The notes beneath the pieces were generated by a model. That model was not told the origin of the DNA and did not search any database. It saw only the letters and a program-made list of their open reading frames with translations. A stretch of 64,000 bases of DNA from Clusia tigrina (lineage: Eukaryota > Arthropoda > Insecta > Diptera > Clusiidae). The translations under genes and the position numbers were made by a program. Within the stretch, counting starts at the first letter, position 1, and every line of letters begins with the position of its first letter. The DNA lies in NCBI GenBank assembly GCA_920105625.2, contig OV050033.1, forward strand, positions 128,773,821 through 128,837,820, read 5' to 3'. Below are positions 24,982-39,900 of this stretch, piece by piece.

Positions 24982-27900
24982 GTGAGTGTTTGCACATTTA
25001 ACTTAACTAAATCCCAATTGGAGCGACAACATTTTTTCATTGCCCTTGCGAAGAGGTGCTGGGTGCTCCGTGCGTTCACGCCCCCCTTTGTTAGCAGCCA
25101 TTTATTGCAATGGGAACGAGGGAAAATCATTTTAATTGTTCAAAACACTTAAAATTATTATTAAATTATGCATTAAATATGTAAATGTATGCACAAGAAT
25201 GCATTTTTAATTAAGTGATGGAAAATTTTCGCAAGTATCGATTTTTTCCCTTTAAGTTTGTGTGACCTTTTTTCTCTCTACTGGATTCATTTTGACATTG
25301 TTTCTCGTTCCTCTCTTCATGTCAATTTACGTACTGTTATCGGAAAAGTGCGTCGCAAAAAGCTGCGCAAAGGGAAAGTGTTCACATGTTAAAATGACGT
25401 TTACAGGGTTTGTGCATTTGTTTTTGTTTTCCCATATGACGTCATTTGTTAGCGGCGTATTATTTTCTGCAACATTTTTTGCCTACGGTTTGTTGTTTTT
25501 GTTGATTCACAGGTAGTCGACGCAATGACTCATACTCCCACTTCATACTATGTATTTCAAATTCGCAATGCAAAAATAAACTTTGAAAGTGGGGGCTGAG
25601 TGGGGATAGCAAAATAAAATCTAAAAATAAAAAAATTTAAGCACTATGCTTCTTCTATGTTTTCTGTGTCCAATTATTTATAATTGGTACCAAAGGGACT
25701 TGAAACTTATTGAGGACCGTTGATAACTTAAAAATGAAGATAATATGGCAAAGGAAATTAATGCAAAATACAGTAAACTCTTGATTATATTGACTAATTC
25801 AGATAACTGTGGTATATAATACAAAAATTGTAACTAAGCAAAGTTTTAATTTTTGAAACAACACAGGAAAGGAAATACAGTCAGCGTCAAAATAAAGTAT
25901 ACAGATGCAAAGAGCTCATTTAAAAGATAATATCCTTGTTCATAATGAAAATATCCTAAATGCATTTCCATTTTTGGAAGAAGTTACTTTATTACTTATT
26001 TTTTAATACTAATATGAATAAAAAATATTTACATAATTTCACTTAAATTCAAAAAAGAGGTAAAAACTCACAAATTCACGCGTTTCACAGTTTCAAATAA
26101 ATTGACAAATTCGATTCATTTATTTGCAACTGTATACTTTATTTTGACTCTGACTGACTGTATGTATATTGCAAATTATCAGGCTTAAAGCTAATTAAAT
26201 ACATCCCGGCGTAAAGTTCATTTAAAAGTTTTGGGTAAATTTGAAATCCTGTATCTCCCTGCTAATAGTAGTACAATGGGAATCAATAATTGAGTGCTTG
26301 GAGACCTCCTTTTTCAGCGACTCTCCAGCCTATATTCTATCTGCTTGTATCTAACCACATATGCCATCTCTATAAGTGTGGATATTCACAGCATTGGAAT
26401 TATATGCAGCCTTACTAGTGAAGTTAGATAGGCTTGTGATTGAAATATAAAGAAATGATATGGAGTAAAGAAAGTCGAATCCACTCTATTGTTATTACTA
26501 TAGGTAGAACCAAAATAGACTAGACTTAACGATAGCGATTGGACGAACGTCTGCACTCGTTACTTCGATTTTGATATTTAACCCAAAATGTGACGGTATC
26601 AGCCGCATCGATAGATGGCTTTTTACATAAATTCCAAGCTCATCCCACCCAGCGGCGATTAAATTGTAGCAAAATTCCGTCATTTTAATTTTAATTTCTT
26701 TAAAAAACAACAATCGTGTCAACAAAGAAGAGGTTGTGACGAGTAGCAGACGTTTGCAGTTCGATTCTTAAGGGCTAACCAAAATAGACGAGACGTAACG
26801 AGTAAAGAGCCGACCAAAATAGACGAGACGTAACGAGTAAGTTCAAGCATATGTGAATCAATGTTAATAGCCAAAATGGCCATACGTATTTGATCGAAAC
26901 TGAACGAAACATTTAGACAAGACGATCGGTTCCCTAAGAACCGAACTGCAAACGTCTGCTACTCGTCACAACCTCTTACCCTACGTCTCCACGGGCAATT
27001 TTTGATGGCATAACATCTGTCAAATTTGATTGCAATGGTTGGCAATATTTTAATGGTGGGCATTGCGATGTTATGCCATTGTCATTTTGAAAATGCCGTC
27101 AAGCAATCTAGTTCGCTGTGTCCACGATTGAAAAAAATTTTTATTTATACGATGAAGAGGAAAAAAGAAGGAAACCGAAATTCTGGGTGAATCCTTTATT
27201 ACAAAGAATGCAAATGCACAGTCTCCATTCATTTTAGCGTTTTTATTTATTTAATAGATGCGGTAAAACGAAAATGTCCGACGTTGCTTCCACTGTGAGC
27301 GTCACGAAAAAATGAAAAAAGGCTGTCAAACAAACAAAATGACAACTGATTGCAACACAGCACGTTGGCAATTTATGGCATAACATATTTCATAACATAA
27401 ATTGCCAACTTGAAGCAATTTGGAGTCTCCATTGGCAATTTGCTTGAAATTGCCAATGGCATGCCATCAAAAATTGCCCGTGGAGACGTAGGGTTGTTTG
27501 GTGACACGATTGTTGTTTTTAAAAAAAATTAAAATTAAAATGACGGAATTTTACTACAATTTAATCGCCGCTGTGGGGGATGAGCCCGGAATTTATGTAA
27601 AAAGCCATCCATCGATGCGGTTGATAGCGTCACATTTTGGGTTAAATGTCAAAATCGAAGTAACGAGGGCAGACGATCGTCCAATCGCTATCGTTAAGTC
27701 TAGTCTATTTTGGTCCTACCTTTACGAAACCGATCGTCATGTCTAAATGTTTCGTTCAGTTTCGATCAAATACGTATGGCCATTTTGGCAATTAACATTG
27801 ATTCACATATGCTTGAACTTATTCGTTTCGTTTCGTCTCGTCTATTTATGGTCGGCCCTTCTGGCCTTCGACTCGAAGAGAAAAACATTTTGAAAGAAGC

Positions 27901-30900
27901 TTTTTGGAGCCCATGCCCGGGGTGGTGAGTTCGAATTCCCAGGTGTGAGTCTAACCCCGACGCTACACGCGCCAGCACAAGTTCGAAAAACTCAATACCT
28001 TCAAAGATTTTCACCAATACTCTCACACATTTGCTACTGGCGGCGCTACTGGCAACGAAATTTCATAGACAGTAAATTTTTGACAAATGCGGCCAGTAAA
28101 TGTCAAATTCATACTCTGAATCACTGATGCACAAGAGAGAAATAAAAAAGTACTCTTGAATTTAAAAAATGCTACAAAAACACCAACTACAAAAATTATT
28201 TTCACAAAATTTTTTGTTGTAATGTAAGAGTTGGACATTTTGGTACTACAAATAAGAAAAAAGTGTATAATAGTTTGAAAACAATAAAAAAGTACTAATA
28301 CCAAAATAACTGTGCTTCGTATGCGACATACAAAAAGGCACCCTAAATGGTACGAAAGAAGAAACTAATAAATTAAAAGTAAATAATGTTTAAATAAAAC
28401 TCCTATATAATTGCATATATATAGTCATAGACACACCAACATAAAGCCCTGATATGAACCCCATTGAAAATGTATGGGCGCAGCCAGTTACTGGCACGTG
28501 TGGCCGCAGTGTAAGATGCGTACCTTAGACGTTTCGTTACATCAAACGTTTCATTTCCACGTGTTCCAAACAGAATGGCAAACATTTTTCCAAATTTATC
28601 GTATTGATTATATTTTATTTGAGTGGAAAAATTTAAGCATATTTAAAGCGAAGTAGATTCCTTGAGTTTATTATTTCCGAGTGTTGAAGGGGAGGCTTGG
28701 AAATTTTCTTGACAGTGGACCATCAGATGGCGCCATATGTTTGTATCAAAAAATGTTTTATACAAATGGAAAGTAATGTTCCAACGTTAAATTGGACCTC
28801 TTATTTTTCTAGATTATTATAAATAAGCGGGTATTTAAGTAAACCGAAACTATACTGTAATCGTTTCCTTATAAGAAATTCTGAATTCTGGAACTAAAAA
28901 GGAATCTCAAATTCATATACAAAAATCATGGTTTCTCCTTGGAGCAAGCTCTTAGAAACTTTGCGTATGAAATAACAATCACGATGACAGAAAGCCAATC
29001 TGTAAAACCTGAAGCAGAACGAGTCGAAATTTAAGTTGAGTGCCAACTGATACAAAGTCATGATATTTAATATATATACATTTTGACAATGTTAAATTAT
29101 TGATTTTTCCGGTACTCTGTAAATAAATAAGCATCATTCATCAGCCCTGTATATAAAGCCCGATTCTGGGAAGTAGCAGCTATCTTCAAATCGACCGGTT
29201 GGCATTTTATCTTCACTGACGGATCTAAAGCAACCAACACAGCCTTCGCTGTAGTGACAGAAAAAGATAAGTCAATATCGTATGGTCGGCTATTTCCTTT
29301 TTGTTCAGTTTTCACAGCGGTAGCTATTGCAATTCTTCACTCCGTTCAGTACTCCCAACAAAACAAAGGATAGTAAGTCATTTGTACAGACAGCTTGTCC
29401 TGCTTGTCCAAGCACTAAAAAACTGCAGTAATTCTAACTACATGATTTGTGGCATAAGAGAAATTCTGATGGCTTTTCCAAAGAAACTTAAAATAATGTG
29501 GGTGCGTGGCCATTCAAGCATTATTGGCAACACACTTGCGGATACAACTGCCAAAGAAATGATCAACACTCCCACAACTACCTCCATTTTCTTCATAAAG
29601 AGCGATATCCATCGCCTTATAGCTCAGCAGAGACATACTAAGATAGCGGTTGATTGGGTGAAGTACAACCACCACTATTCCAGAAGCAACCTTAACCGCA
29701 CTAAACCTGGCTACCCGGCGTCCATTCCGGCTAACTACATCACTCCTTATACTCGCCTTCGTATTGGACACACTATCATCACCAACGCACACCTATTGGA
29801 TGGTGGTCGGCTCAGCCAGTGCCCATTTTCCGAGTCACTGTCAGCGTGATACACCTACTAGCTTTTTGCCCTGACTGTCGACAACATCACCAAAATTCAC
29901 AATTTTCCTAAGGATACTGACTTACTCGGCCGCATCTAAACCAGCCCTCATTCACCAGCCAGCCGAAAGCCCCTGACACTAGCGCTGTTTAGTATAGCTT
30001 ATTTAATAATTGTTTTAACTATGTAAGCTTTAATAAAAAAAAAATAAAATCTTTTCTGTGTAAATATTTAGGGTTTTTTCAATTTCACCGGGGCAACACT
30101 GTACTCAATAGCAGGCTAACTATAATATTGCCGTGGGTTTTTGCCTACATACTGTGTTGCCCAAGTCATAAATAATTTATGTGTGCACTCTATGCCAAAT
30201 ATTCGTAGTCCTATACTCACATATAATCGATATATATTTGCGTGTGTATATCTTTGCGTATGTACACACAATTAACATTATTTTCTTTGCTATAGTTTAC
30301 ACAGTAGTTAAAATGATTCATTCCGACATATCTTCATATGTTTCATAAATTTCATATATGTGTGGTTTGTGCATATGTGTGAGCACTTAAAGAGGCACAC
30401 ATGAGAGTCACTGTCATCACTTAATTTAATTATTAAACAAGTTATGGGGATGAACTAAGCCAGGTGAGACGCTAATGACTGGCATACACCTTGCAGACAT
30501 GAACATTTGTAGTATAGCAGCACACCCACAAATAAGGGTGTGGCCAGATTGTTCAGTGGCATCCATAATAAGGCCAAGCAAAATATATATACAAATGCCT
30601 ACTTGGGTTCAATAGATTTATGTCATGTGGCAGTATTGACATCTTCATATTTAATTATTGGACTAATGTCAATTGTCTGGGTGCTGAATTATTAATCAAC
30701 AATCATGGGCAGAAGAGCAAGCCTATGGTGTTGCCAGACAAACTTCGAATGGCATGGAAAAGTGGAGAACTACTCAACTACTACTTACTCAGCTACTCAA
30801 TGTCATCAGAAACTCCATTAGAACAACAATCTCTGAGCTCAAGGACGCGTTGATTGGTAAACATGCTGAAAGACTAAGGTTGGCATTCAATGATTTCTGT

Positions 30901-33900
30901 TGTTGCTCGGAGAGGAAGTTTCCGCTCTGACAAAGACTCAGAGTCCGGTCTGAAGAAGACAAATTGGTACGCTCTGAAGAAGACAAAGTGGTACGCTCTG
31001 AAGAAGAGGTAAAGTCCGTTCTGAAGAAAAAGTAGAATCCTCTCTGAATAAGAAGTAGAGTAATCTCTGAAGAAGTGGAAGAGTCCGGTCTGAAGAAGGC
31101 AAATTGGTACGCTTTGAAGAAGAGGAAGATTCCGCTCCGAAGAAGAGGGAGAGTTCGGTCTGAAGAATCCAAATTGGGGGCCTCTTTGAAGAAGAAGTAG
31201 AGTCCCCTCTGAAGAACAGCTAGAGTCCGCTCTATAGAAGGGCAGAGTCCGCACTAAAGAAGAGAAAGAGTACGCTATGGAGAGGACAAAGAGACCGTTC
31301 TTAAAAAGACAAATGTACCGCTCTGAAGGAGAAGCAGTGGCCCTTTTGAAGAAGAGGCAGTATCCGCTCTGAAACAGAAGTAGATACCGATCTGAAGAAA
31401 AGGCAGAGTTCGTTCTCCATCTTAAGTGTCAGTACCCTCGCTAGCTGGGAGAATATATAAGTGTTTAGGCTCACCCTTCCTCAATGGTCTGATCGAATTA
31501 TCATTCAAAATTATCAGGAACATAGTCAGCTAGGAGTCTACATAAAATGCGCGGTTCATCTTTCTTTAATAGTCTGATCGTAATATCATCCATAAGTATC
31601 AGGAATATAGCCATGTTCATATCGGTATCACAATGGTTTTCCATGCGGTAGATAACCAAACCTAATTATCTTCATTTGGTTTTTATACCATTACATACAA
31701 ATCGATACCAAAGTGCGACCAAAAGAAACTGAAAATATCAATATAAAGCTTCCATAGTGGGTCCAAAAGTAGTGAGCGGGAGTCACTCTTTCTTATTTTT
31801 GGTGGAAAGAGAAATATGGTGCAAGCGACTTTTGATGACACAAAGCAACCAAACGCTGGTTGAAAGTATCACTAGTGCTACTATGGTGCTTGTAAAGGAT
31901 CCATAATGAAATTTTGAGCCCTCAGTTGCAAGTATGTGAAATTTCAAGTGAAGTTCTACTGGAAAGCATTGGAATGACTGTCGAATGGTGTTAAAAAAAA
32001 GTTATATTAAATTTTAATGTTTTGATTCCTCAAATTTGGCTACGGTATGGCAGCTATTCTGCTCCCTAAAGGATCGAACTAATTTGGGTTATTAAGAGCA
32101 GCAAAAAACGTATAATAAGACACGTTAAAAGTAGTTCAAAATCATTGCTTCCAATCCACAAAATAGAATGTGAAGCAGTCATTCAAACGATTAGATGAGA
32201 ACGCAGATCAGTATTCCCATTTGGGTTGTTCCATATTAGGGATAATCCACAGTAATGAATGCGTATGGTTCCTTGCGGGGGCAAAGGGCCACCATAGTCA
32301 ACTCAACTCGTCTTGAACTTTATATTGTGTTGTTAAGTGTGCAAATACGATAGAAGTTTATAAATCCATTTTAAAATCATATTTTTATCATATTTATAAT
32401 ATCTTTAGATACCTCAGAAATCTAAGCAATATTTTTTTTGGTCTAAATCGTCATTGGTCCATATTTTTCCTTGTTAGTCTCAATTATTTCCTCAACATTT
32501 GGCATGATCACAGCAGTCTGGGAACTCTTTAGTAAAATCCGCTGGGAAAATGGTGCAGTGCTCATATGTGGGATAACGGGAGCATAGATTAACACGTATA
32601 ACTTCGTCTTCCTGGCACATCATTTCGACGCATTCACCAATATTGGTGGGTTTTATAGTTTCACCCTTTTAATGGGCAGCTTCTGTGCCTTGTGGAGGCA
32701 GTTGCCAGGACTATCTGAAGTTGTAGACAATTATTATAAATATCTCAACTTCACAATATGTAAAATTTACCAGGATCAGATGAGTTGGGAATATATCGTT
32801 CGGCATTAACCAAGAACAAGCAAAAAGCAAAAATTATCCACGATTTAAACATGATTAACTGGATTAACAAGAGGAACACTTCTTCACTATTGGACAGACG
32901 ATAAGCGACTAACTTGATGGGCAGTTTTTATAAGAATTTTACGCGGAATAATATTTGATAGGAATAAGTTGCCACACACGAAGTGAATTTAGTAATTTTG
33001 TTTATTATTTTAATTATAATTTAAGCCCATTTATAATTGTTTGTTTCGCCGTTCGTCGTGCTTCACCTTTAGAAATTCCCTAATTTGCATACAGACAAGA
33101 ACCGGAACCTGAATATTGGCATAGATTAAAATTTTGTTTGTTTCTATTAAGTGTACAAATGCACCTCTAATTAAATGATTCCCTTACCTAGGTTTAGCCG
33201 GGGGTGCAGTGTCTTTTGATATCATGTTTTTAGTTTTAAAATCAGAAGAACTAGAATAGATCGTCGAACAGGCAGCAATACTCAAGCATTAATTTCAATC
33301 ATAGACAATTGGTTATATATTAATATATTAAATGTGGATGATGATCCATTCATTCGCTGTCTGCTCAATGGACTAACCCACATATCATTAACTTGGTTGC
33401 CAGGTCATTGTGAACTCGCCAGACGCGGCTCAACATTAACTGACATTCGCACTCCGTTCGCTGCATGTGAACATAACATTGCTTCTAGCTTCCTCGAAAA
33501 GGCCAACAAAGAGTGGCAGGCGAAACAAACCAGCTAGGCAAAGAACATTAACCTTTGCCTTACTGGTTTACCTTGAATCCCCAGACACATAGGGATTCAA
33601 GGTAGCGGGCGTACAGACGAGCTTGTCAGGGAAGGGGCTTCCACAAATATATTAGGACCAGAACCTTCTCTTAGAATAGAATATAATAGAATAGAATAGG
33701 GATCCAAGGTAACGAGCAGGCAGACGAACTTGCTTGGGCTTCCACAAAAATAATAGTAACAAGATATTGTTATGGGATAAGAAGAGGAGTCTGGGGAAAC
33801 CTTTTCAGAGTGTATGAGAACTGGGCAAGACAGAAACTCTTTTCAAGCCACGTAGGGATTAGACAATCTCTTGTTCGGCAACTTCAACAGCAAAAATCTT

Positions 33901-36900
33901 GCATTGGACTATCCAAGAATATACTAAGAATTTGAACCGTGCTTCTGACTGGACAGACTTAACCAACATCTGAGCAAGCTAGCAGGTGTAGCAAGCCCCA
34001 TGTGTAGATTCTGTGAGGAGGATACTGAATCACCAGAGCACATAATTGGGATTTGTGGAGCATTGATGCACAAAAGGAAACAGCACCTGGGTTCCTTCCA
34101 CGTACCAAATACTCTCTATAAAGAATATGCGACGTCCTCTCAGTTAGTATAGAGAGTATTTGCTTAAACATGGTGATAGTCAGCACCAGGACAATGCGTA
34201 GGAGAGAGGAAAAAGTAGCTGTAAGACAGCTCTGGCTTTCTTTTTGTCCCAAACGCACTAAAGCAACAATTTCCTTGAACAGGCAACATATTGGCTCTAT
34301 TGTGGCAATTTGACAGAGCACTGTCTATTTTGCCGACATGACACCAGGCCGGAACTCAAGGCGCGGGCTTCTCCGGGAGCGGGCTTCTCCGGGAGCAGAT
34401 GGAAAATCCCTTTTAATGCGCTGGACGATGTCAAATCAATCAATATAAAATACGCGTTAAGATTTGTCTGTAATGGCTTTAGTAAGGCTCCACAAAGATT
34501 CTGAGGAAACACACTTCTTGTCCCTAACTTGTGCCATCACAATGCACCTATGTATGGCCTAAGTGTTTCTTCTGGCCTAGTGTTCGTGCTCTTGACAGAT
34601 ACTTAAACCTAGCTGACCTACCAACCAAGACTTCTTCTTAACTGGTCAGGTGTGTCACAGGATTACAAACTCAGCTTGGAGCTATGCACATACTGTATCA
34701 ATAATTTCTCTTATCATGCCATTAGTGGAAGAGGAGAAGGTAGGTAGAAAGGTTCAGCGGTCGCCAAAAAGGCACACTTAGGTCATGATTGAACTGTTGT
34801 GATACCGCATGAGACACAAGTTCCATTCCCTCGTCCAGTCATTTCGAGCTTTTTATGAAGTAGTTGCTGGAGTTTGTTTTCTTATCTGGAATGTCTCCCA
34901 GAGAGTAGTCACTCAGGAAAGTGTATCTCCTTAGGAGAAACCCGCTAGCAGAAACACATCGTGTGCAACAGTATTCCCAAGAAAAAAGGACGCACTGTGC
35001 CTAGAAGTTCTCTTATCTTGCCATTAATGGAAGAGGACAGGCTCGCTAGCTAAAACAAGTCATGTCCACTGTGCTAAGAGCTTCTCCTAAAACTAAAAAT
35101 ACCACAAAGAGTGTCTCTACGGTGGTCCCCTCCTTCCTCCTAGCACTTTCATAGCAGTGCACTCAATATGTGAAAAGGACTCCAGCGTGCGTGCTTTTCC
35201 GTTTCATGGTTCTTGCTATTGAGTACAGCTGAAGGTACCAGAAAACCTCACATTGGTCTCTTCTCTACATTTTCATCTATCAACTTTTCCAAGCCCCTAT
35301 ATATATACTCGTATTTTTAGATTTTGTCAATAACCTTATCTCAACTTTTAGTTGAATCCTTTCACTAATAAATATTTTCTTTCCCTTATTTATTTGCAGA
35401 AATTATGAACGAGGTGGTGAAATACAAACCACCACCTCCGAAGAAGGGCGGGGCCGTTGCGGCTGCTCCTAAACCGGGCAACATTGAATGGCGTGTTCTG
35501 GTGGTCGATAAGCTCGGCATGCGCATGGTTTCGGCTTGCACAAAAATGCATGAAATCAGCGCTGAGGGCATTACTTGTAAGTATAATTATAATTTAAAAT
35601 CAATTCACCTTAAATTGCTATGTGGTGTTGTCTTCTTCTCTTTCCAGTGGTTGAGGATATTAACAAGAAGCGTGAACCTTTGCCCACCATGGACGCCATT
35701 TATCTCATTACACCATCCGATGAGTCGGTGCGCTCCTTGATACGGGATTTTGAGAATCCAGCGCGCCCGATGTATCGTTATGCTCATGTCTTCTTCACGG
35801 AGGGTATGTTGTAGAATACAAATATGCAGTTTCATTTAATTTTCTTTTATTATTTTAAATTTTTTCCAAATATTTTTTGTTTTTTATTTCTTTGCTTAAA
35901 TTTTTTAAAAAGGTTTTTAATTATTTGTTTTGTTCTTTTCAAGTTATAAATATTTTATTGTTTTACAAATGTGTTTTTGGAATTTTTTTGTTTTACAAAT
36001 GTATTTTTGGAATTTTTTTGTTTTATTTTTTAAACTTTTTTAAGTTTTTTTTATAAATTTCTTTTTTAAATCTTAAAAATATTGTTTTTTTTAACTTTTT
36101 AAAATTTTTTTATAAAACTTTTTTCTAAATCTTAAAATATTTTGTTTTATTTTTTCAAAATATTTTTTATTATTTATTTTTTTATAAAAATTTTAAAATT
36201 TATTATAAATATTTTATTGCCTTAAAAATATATTTTTGGAACTTTTTTTATTCTAAAAATTTTTTTTTCATTTTTCAAAAATATTTTTAATAATTAATTT
36301 TTTTATAAAAAATGGCATTTGTTTGTTTTTATAAAATTTTAAAATTTGTTATAAATATTTTTTTTGTTTTAAAGATATATTTATAAAATATTCTTTTAAT
36401 TAAATCAATTTTGTTTCATTTTTTTAAAATATTTAGTTTGGTGTTTTAAACATTTTTTTAGTTGAAATTTTATAAAAAAATGTCTTAATATTATATATTT
36501 TTTATTATAATTTTTCAATTTGTTATAAATAATGTATTGTTTAGAAAATATGTTTCCTTAAAAATAATTTTTGGAATGTTTATATTTTTGTTAATTTAAT
36601 CAATAATTTTTTTTTAAATTTTTTATAAATACTTTATTTCCTTCTGAATATTTTTTTACTTATTTTATGTTTTAAAAAAAAAAGTTTATATAATTATTTA
36701 ATTAATAATTTTTTATAAATTATTTTCTTAATTTTTAAATTTTTGAAAATATATTTTTATTATACATATATTTTTTATGTTTTTAAAAGGTTTCCTTTTT
36801 ATTTATTTCTTTTGTTTTATTCGAATATTAAATTTTTATCGAATATTTTTTCCTTAAAAAAGATTTTTTTAATTTTTTGTTAATTTTTTTTACTGGGTTT

Positions 36901-39900
36901 AAATTAAAAATATTTTTTGTTTCTTGTATTTTAAGTTTCAAAAATATTTTTTTCAATGTTTTCTAACATAAAAATTATGTTTAAAAATTTTTAAATTTCT
37001 TTTCATTGATTTCTTTTTTTAAATATTTTAATTTTTTTATTTTTTACAAATTTTTTTTTGTTTTAAAAATATATTTCTTATAAATATTTAATTAAAAATT
37101 TTTTTTTAAATTTTTTCAAAATATTTATCTTTTACAATTTTTTCAAAATATTTATCTCTTACAATTTTATTTTTTATATATTTTTATTTTTTACAAATTT
37201 TAATTTTTTTATATTATTTCTATATGATTTTTTCTTTCTTTTCTTAATTATAATTTCGCAGCCATACCCGAAGACATATTCCAAATGTTACAGTTGCGCA
37301 AAGATATTACGCGCAAATACATACTAACTTGCAAAGAAATCAATATTGCATTTTTACCCTATGAAGATAAGGTACGAGCCCCGAAGGCAGCTGACTTTAT
37401 AGCGCCAAATATATACCCTATGTCCTTCGCTGCTGTACTAAAATGCAAAATCCATCCTAATATTTGTGGCTTTTTGTCCTTAACAATTGTCAAGTGTTTT
37501 ACGATATGTTTATCCCCACTAACTAACCACTCTTATTCGTATTTATGTGTTTATGCAGTCAGCTTCCATGTCCGATAGAGTCGGGCAAAGTGTGCGATGT
37601 AACCAATTTAATGTTTTCATATTCGACTGGGTTCCCAATGTTGCGTTCGGTGATAGTCATTAAAAATATTATTTATAAAATTCATGTTTAAAATACGCTG
37701 ATGCATTTCCATTTTCCTTTCTGCAATTGTTTTTAGTACTAGATAGAGAAGTGTCTTAAGTGTACTTTTTACAGTGGGTTTCAGTTAGCTCCTTCCCCCA
37801 ATCCTCTCCGAGATATTAGAAATCCTGGGATCCATTACATGCATAAGAAAAGGGTGAGTTTATTAACAGGATTGTTTTTCTTATTAAATTGGAAAGAAAA
37901 ATATTCCCAACAAAGATTTCCATTTAAACAAGTTTCACTTTTTTTTCGAAATCAATCTTATCAAAGCGTCTTTCAAACCAGAACCTATTCGAACTCTCGC
38001 TCCTCATGCTCATTTAATGTATTCTCTCAGTTTTCGAGATCATTCAAATACATTCGAGATCATTCTAACATATTGAGATCAGTCTAACACATTCGAGAAC
38101 ATTGTGCAATTGAGTCTATTAGTAGGTATCAGTTATGACTCATCGTTTATGCTTCATAGAATAAGACCACATCACTAAATAGCATTAGCGAGAACGCTAT
38201 GTGATTAGCAAGACCTCTATGCCATTAGCGATAACTTAATGACATGAGCGAGAACTCTATAGCATTAGCAACACATACCAAAAATTCGAGTGTCAATATC
38301 AATATAACATTTATTCATATTTAGTCATGAATAAATAAATGTCTATTTCATCACAATACTTCGGGCATATGAAGACCATGGTTAGCTCCGATATATCACA
38401 TTCTGTCAATTCACGTATTGTGGCTAGGAATCTTACTTCATCAATTACGGTAATTATTTTGACTACTCATGCAACAATAAATGCCGAATTATTCGCCTCA
38501 TCCTGGAGAAAATATCATGATCCGTCAGGTTGCTAGAATCCAAAATCTGTAGTATCAATTCTCAGTACGATAGTTCGAAAAAATCTTATCGCTGAGTACT
38601 ATTTCTACGTCGAATTACTCCGTAAAAGAAAATGATCACCTTCAGCTAAGTTTTCACGTTCATATTCCGTTTGGCACGCCCGTTTCTTCCCCTTTCGCAT
38701 CATCTTTTTTCGCCTGTTGCCTCATCTAGCGAGAAGTTTAACTCAAAATCTAACGATAATTATTCTATTCACAAGCTCCATTGTTCGAATATTCCCAAAC
38801 TTTGCATGGAATGGATAGAAAACTCTCCTATACTGTAATTTAGAATCAATTTTCTACATCAAATGGTACAAAATATGGGAATAGATATGGGAGTTAATTG
38901 CCTTGCAATTATAATGTTAGATGGCGCTGTTAAACCGTAACTAAACTGATATTAGTTGGGGAGTGCAGGAAATACAGCGAATATTCAATCACCTGTCATA
39001 GTCATGGCCTCTTGGCCCCAGTAAAAGAAGAGAACAACGTGATGTTCCACAAACTGAGAAAAATATAACAATATACTAGTACTATCCTTGTGGAGATTCC
39101 TTGTGGAGCTACCTTGTGCAGCTTACCAAGAATTCTTATTACTTTCTTACTTGATTACTGTCATTGTAAAATACAATATAAAAGGATTATGAGCCATTCC
39201 CAGTTTAGTACAAAATTATGAACTCATGGACTATGAATTATGCCACAATCTGGAGCCGTCAATATTATAATACGAGTATATAGTATTTGTGCATTATATA
39301 TTAGTCTTTGTTTCTCCTGTACGACATACATGACATCATATTTAGCTGAGTATCCCATAATAAGGCAGCGCCATCTACTGAAGCTTCAGCTCGTCTGTCG
39401 TAGTATATTGGTATATGTGTCTTGCATACGGATTAGATGACATCGTATTTGGCTGACAGTCCTATAATGAGGCAGCGCCATATACTGGAGCTTGAGCTCT
39501 CATTGTAGATTGGCTTCTGTCTCAGATGACTTACATGAGATTTTCATTTGCCGAGAATTCTTTAATGAGACAGCCTCTTCTACTACAGCTTAAGCTCCTT
39601 TGTCATTGAAAATTGGCCTCTGTCTTTCCTATGCGACTTAATAACATTTTGATTTGCTGAGAATCCCATAATGAAGCAGCGCCATCTTCTTGTAGTCATT
39701 GCAAGTTCTGTGGGGGGAAAAGAAAAGTATCATATCCTTATCCCCAACACACACTTATTCAGAACTCAGGACTTTTTAGATCAGGTACTTATCTACTTGT
39801 GTACTTTTTTCTTTGATAATTATTTTGAGTTTTTTTTTTAAATTATTGTTTCTGGCTCATTTCTCTTCATTACTCTCTCTCTCTCTCTCTCTTCAACAAT

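Noticed and set aside
25262..25516. 84-codon hydrophobic frame, possible membrane peptide
   Set aside because: Within Rop intron 1, composition-driven, no homologue recognised and no partner gene.
27905..27990. Possible tRNA or SINE promoter (GTGAGTTCGAATTCCC)
   Set aside because: A B-box-like word only; no A box at the proper spacing and no cloverleaf by eye.
30789..31254. Two minus-strand frames of 126-127 codons rich in Ser, Glu, Arg and Leu
   Set aside because: They track the minisatellite period exactly in two frames; no start context or conserved domain.
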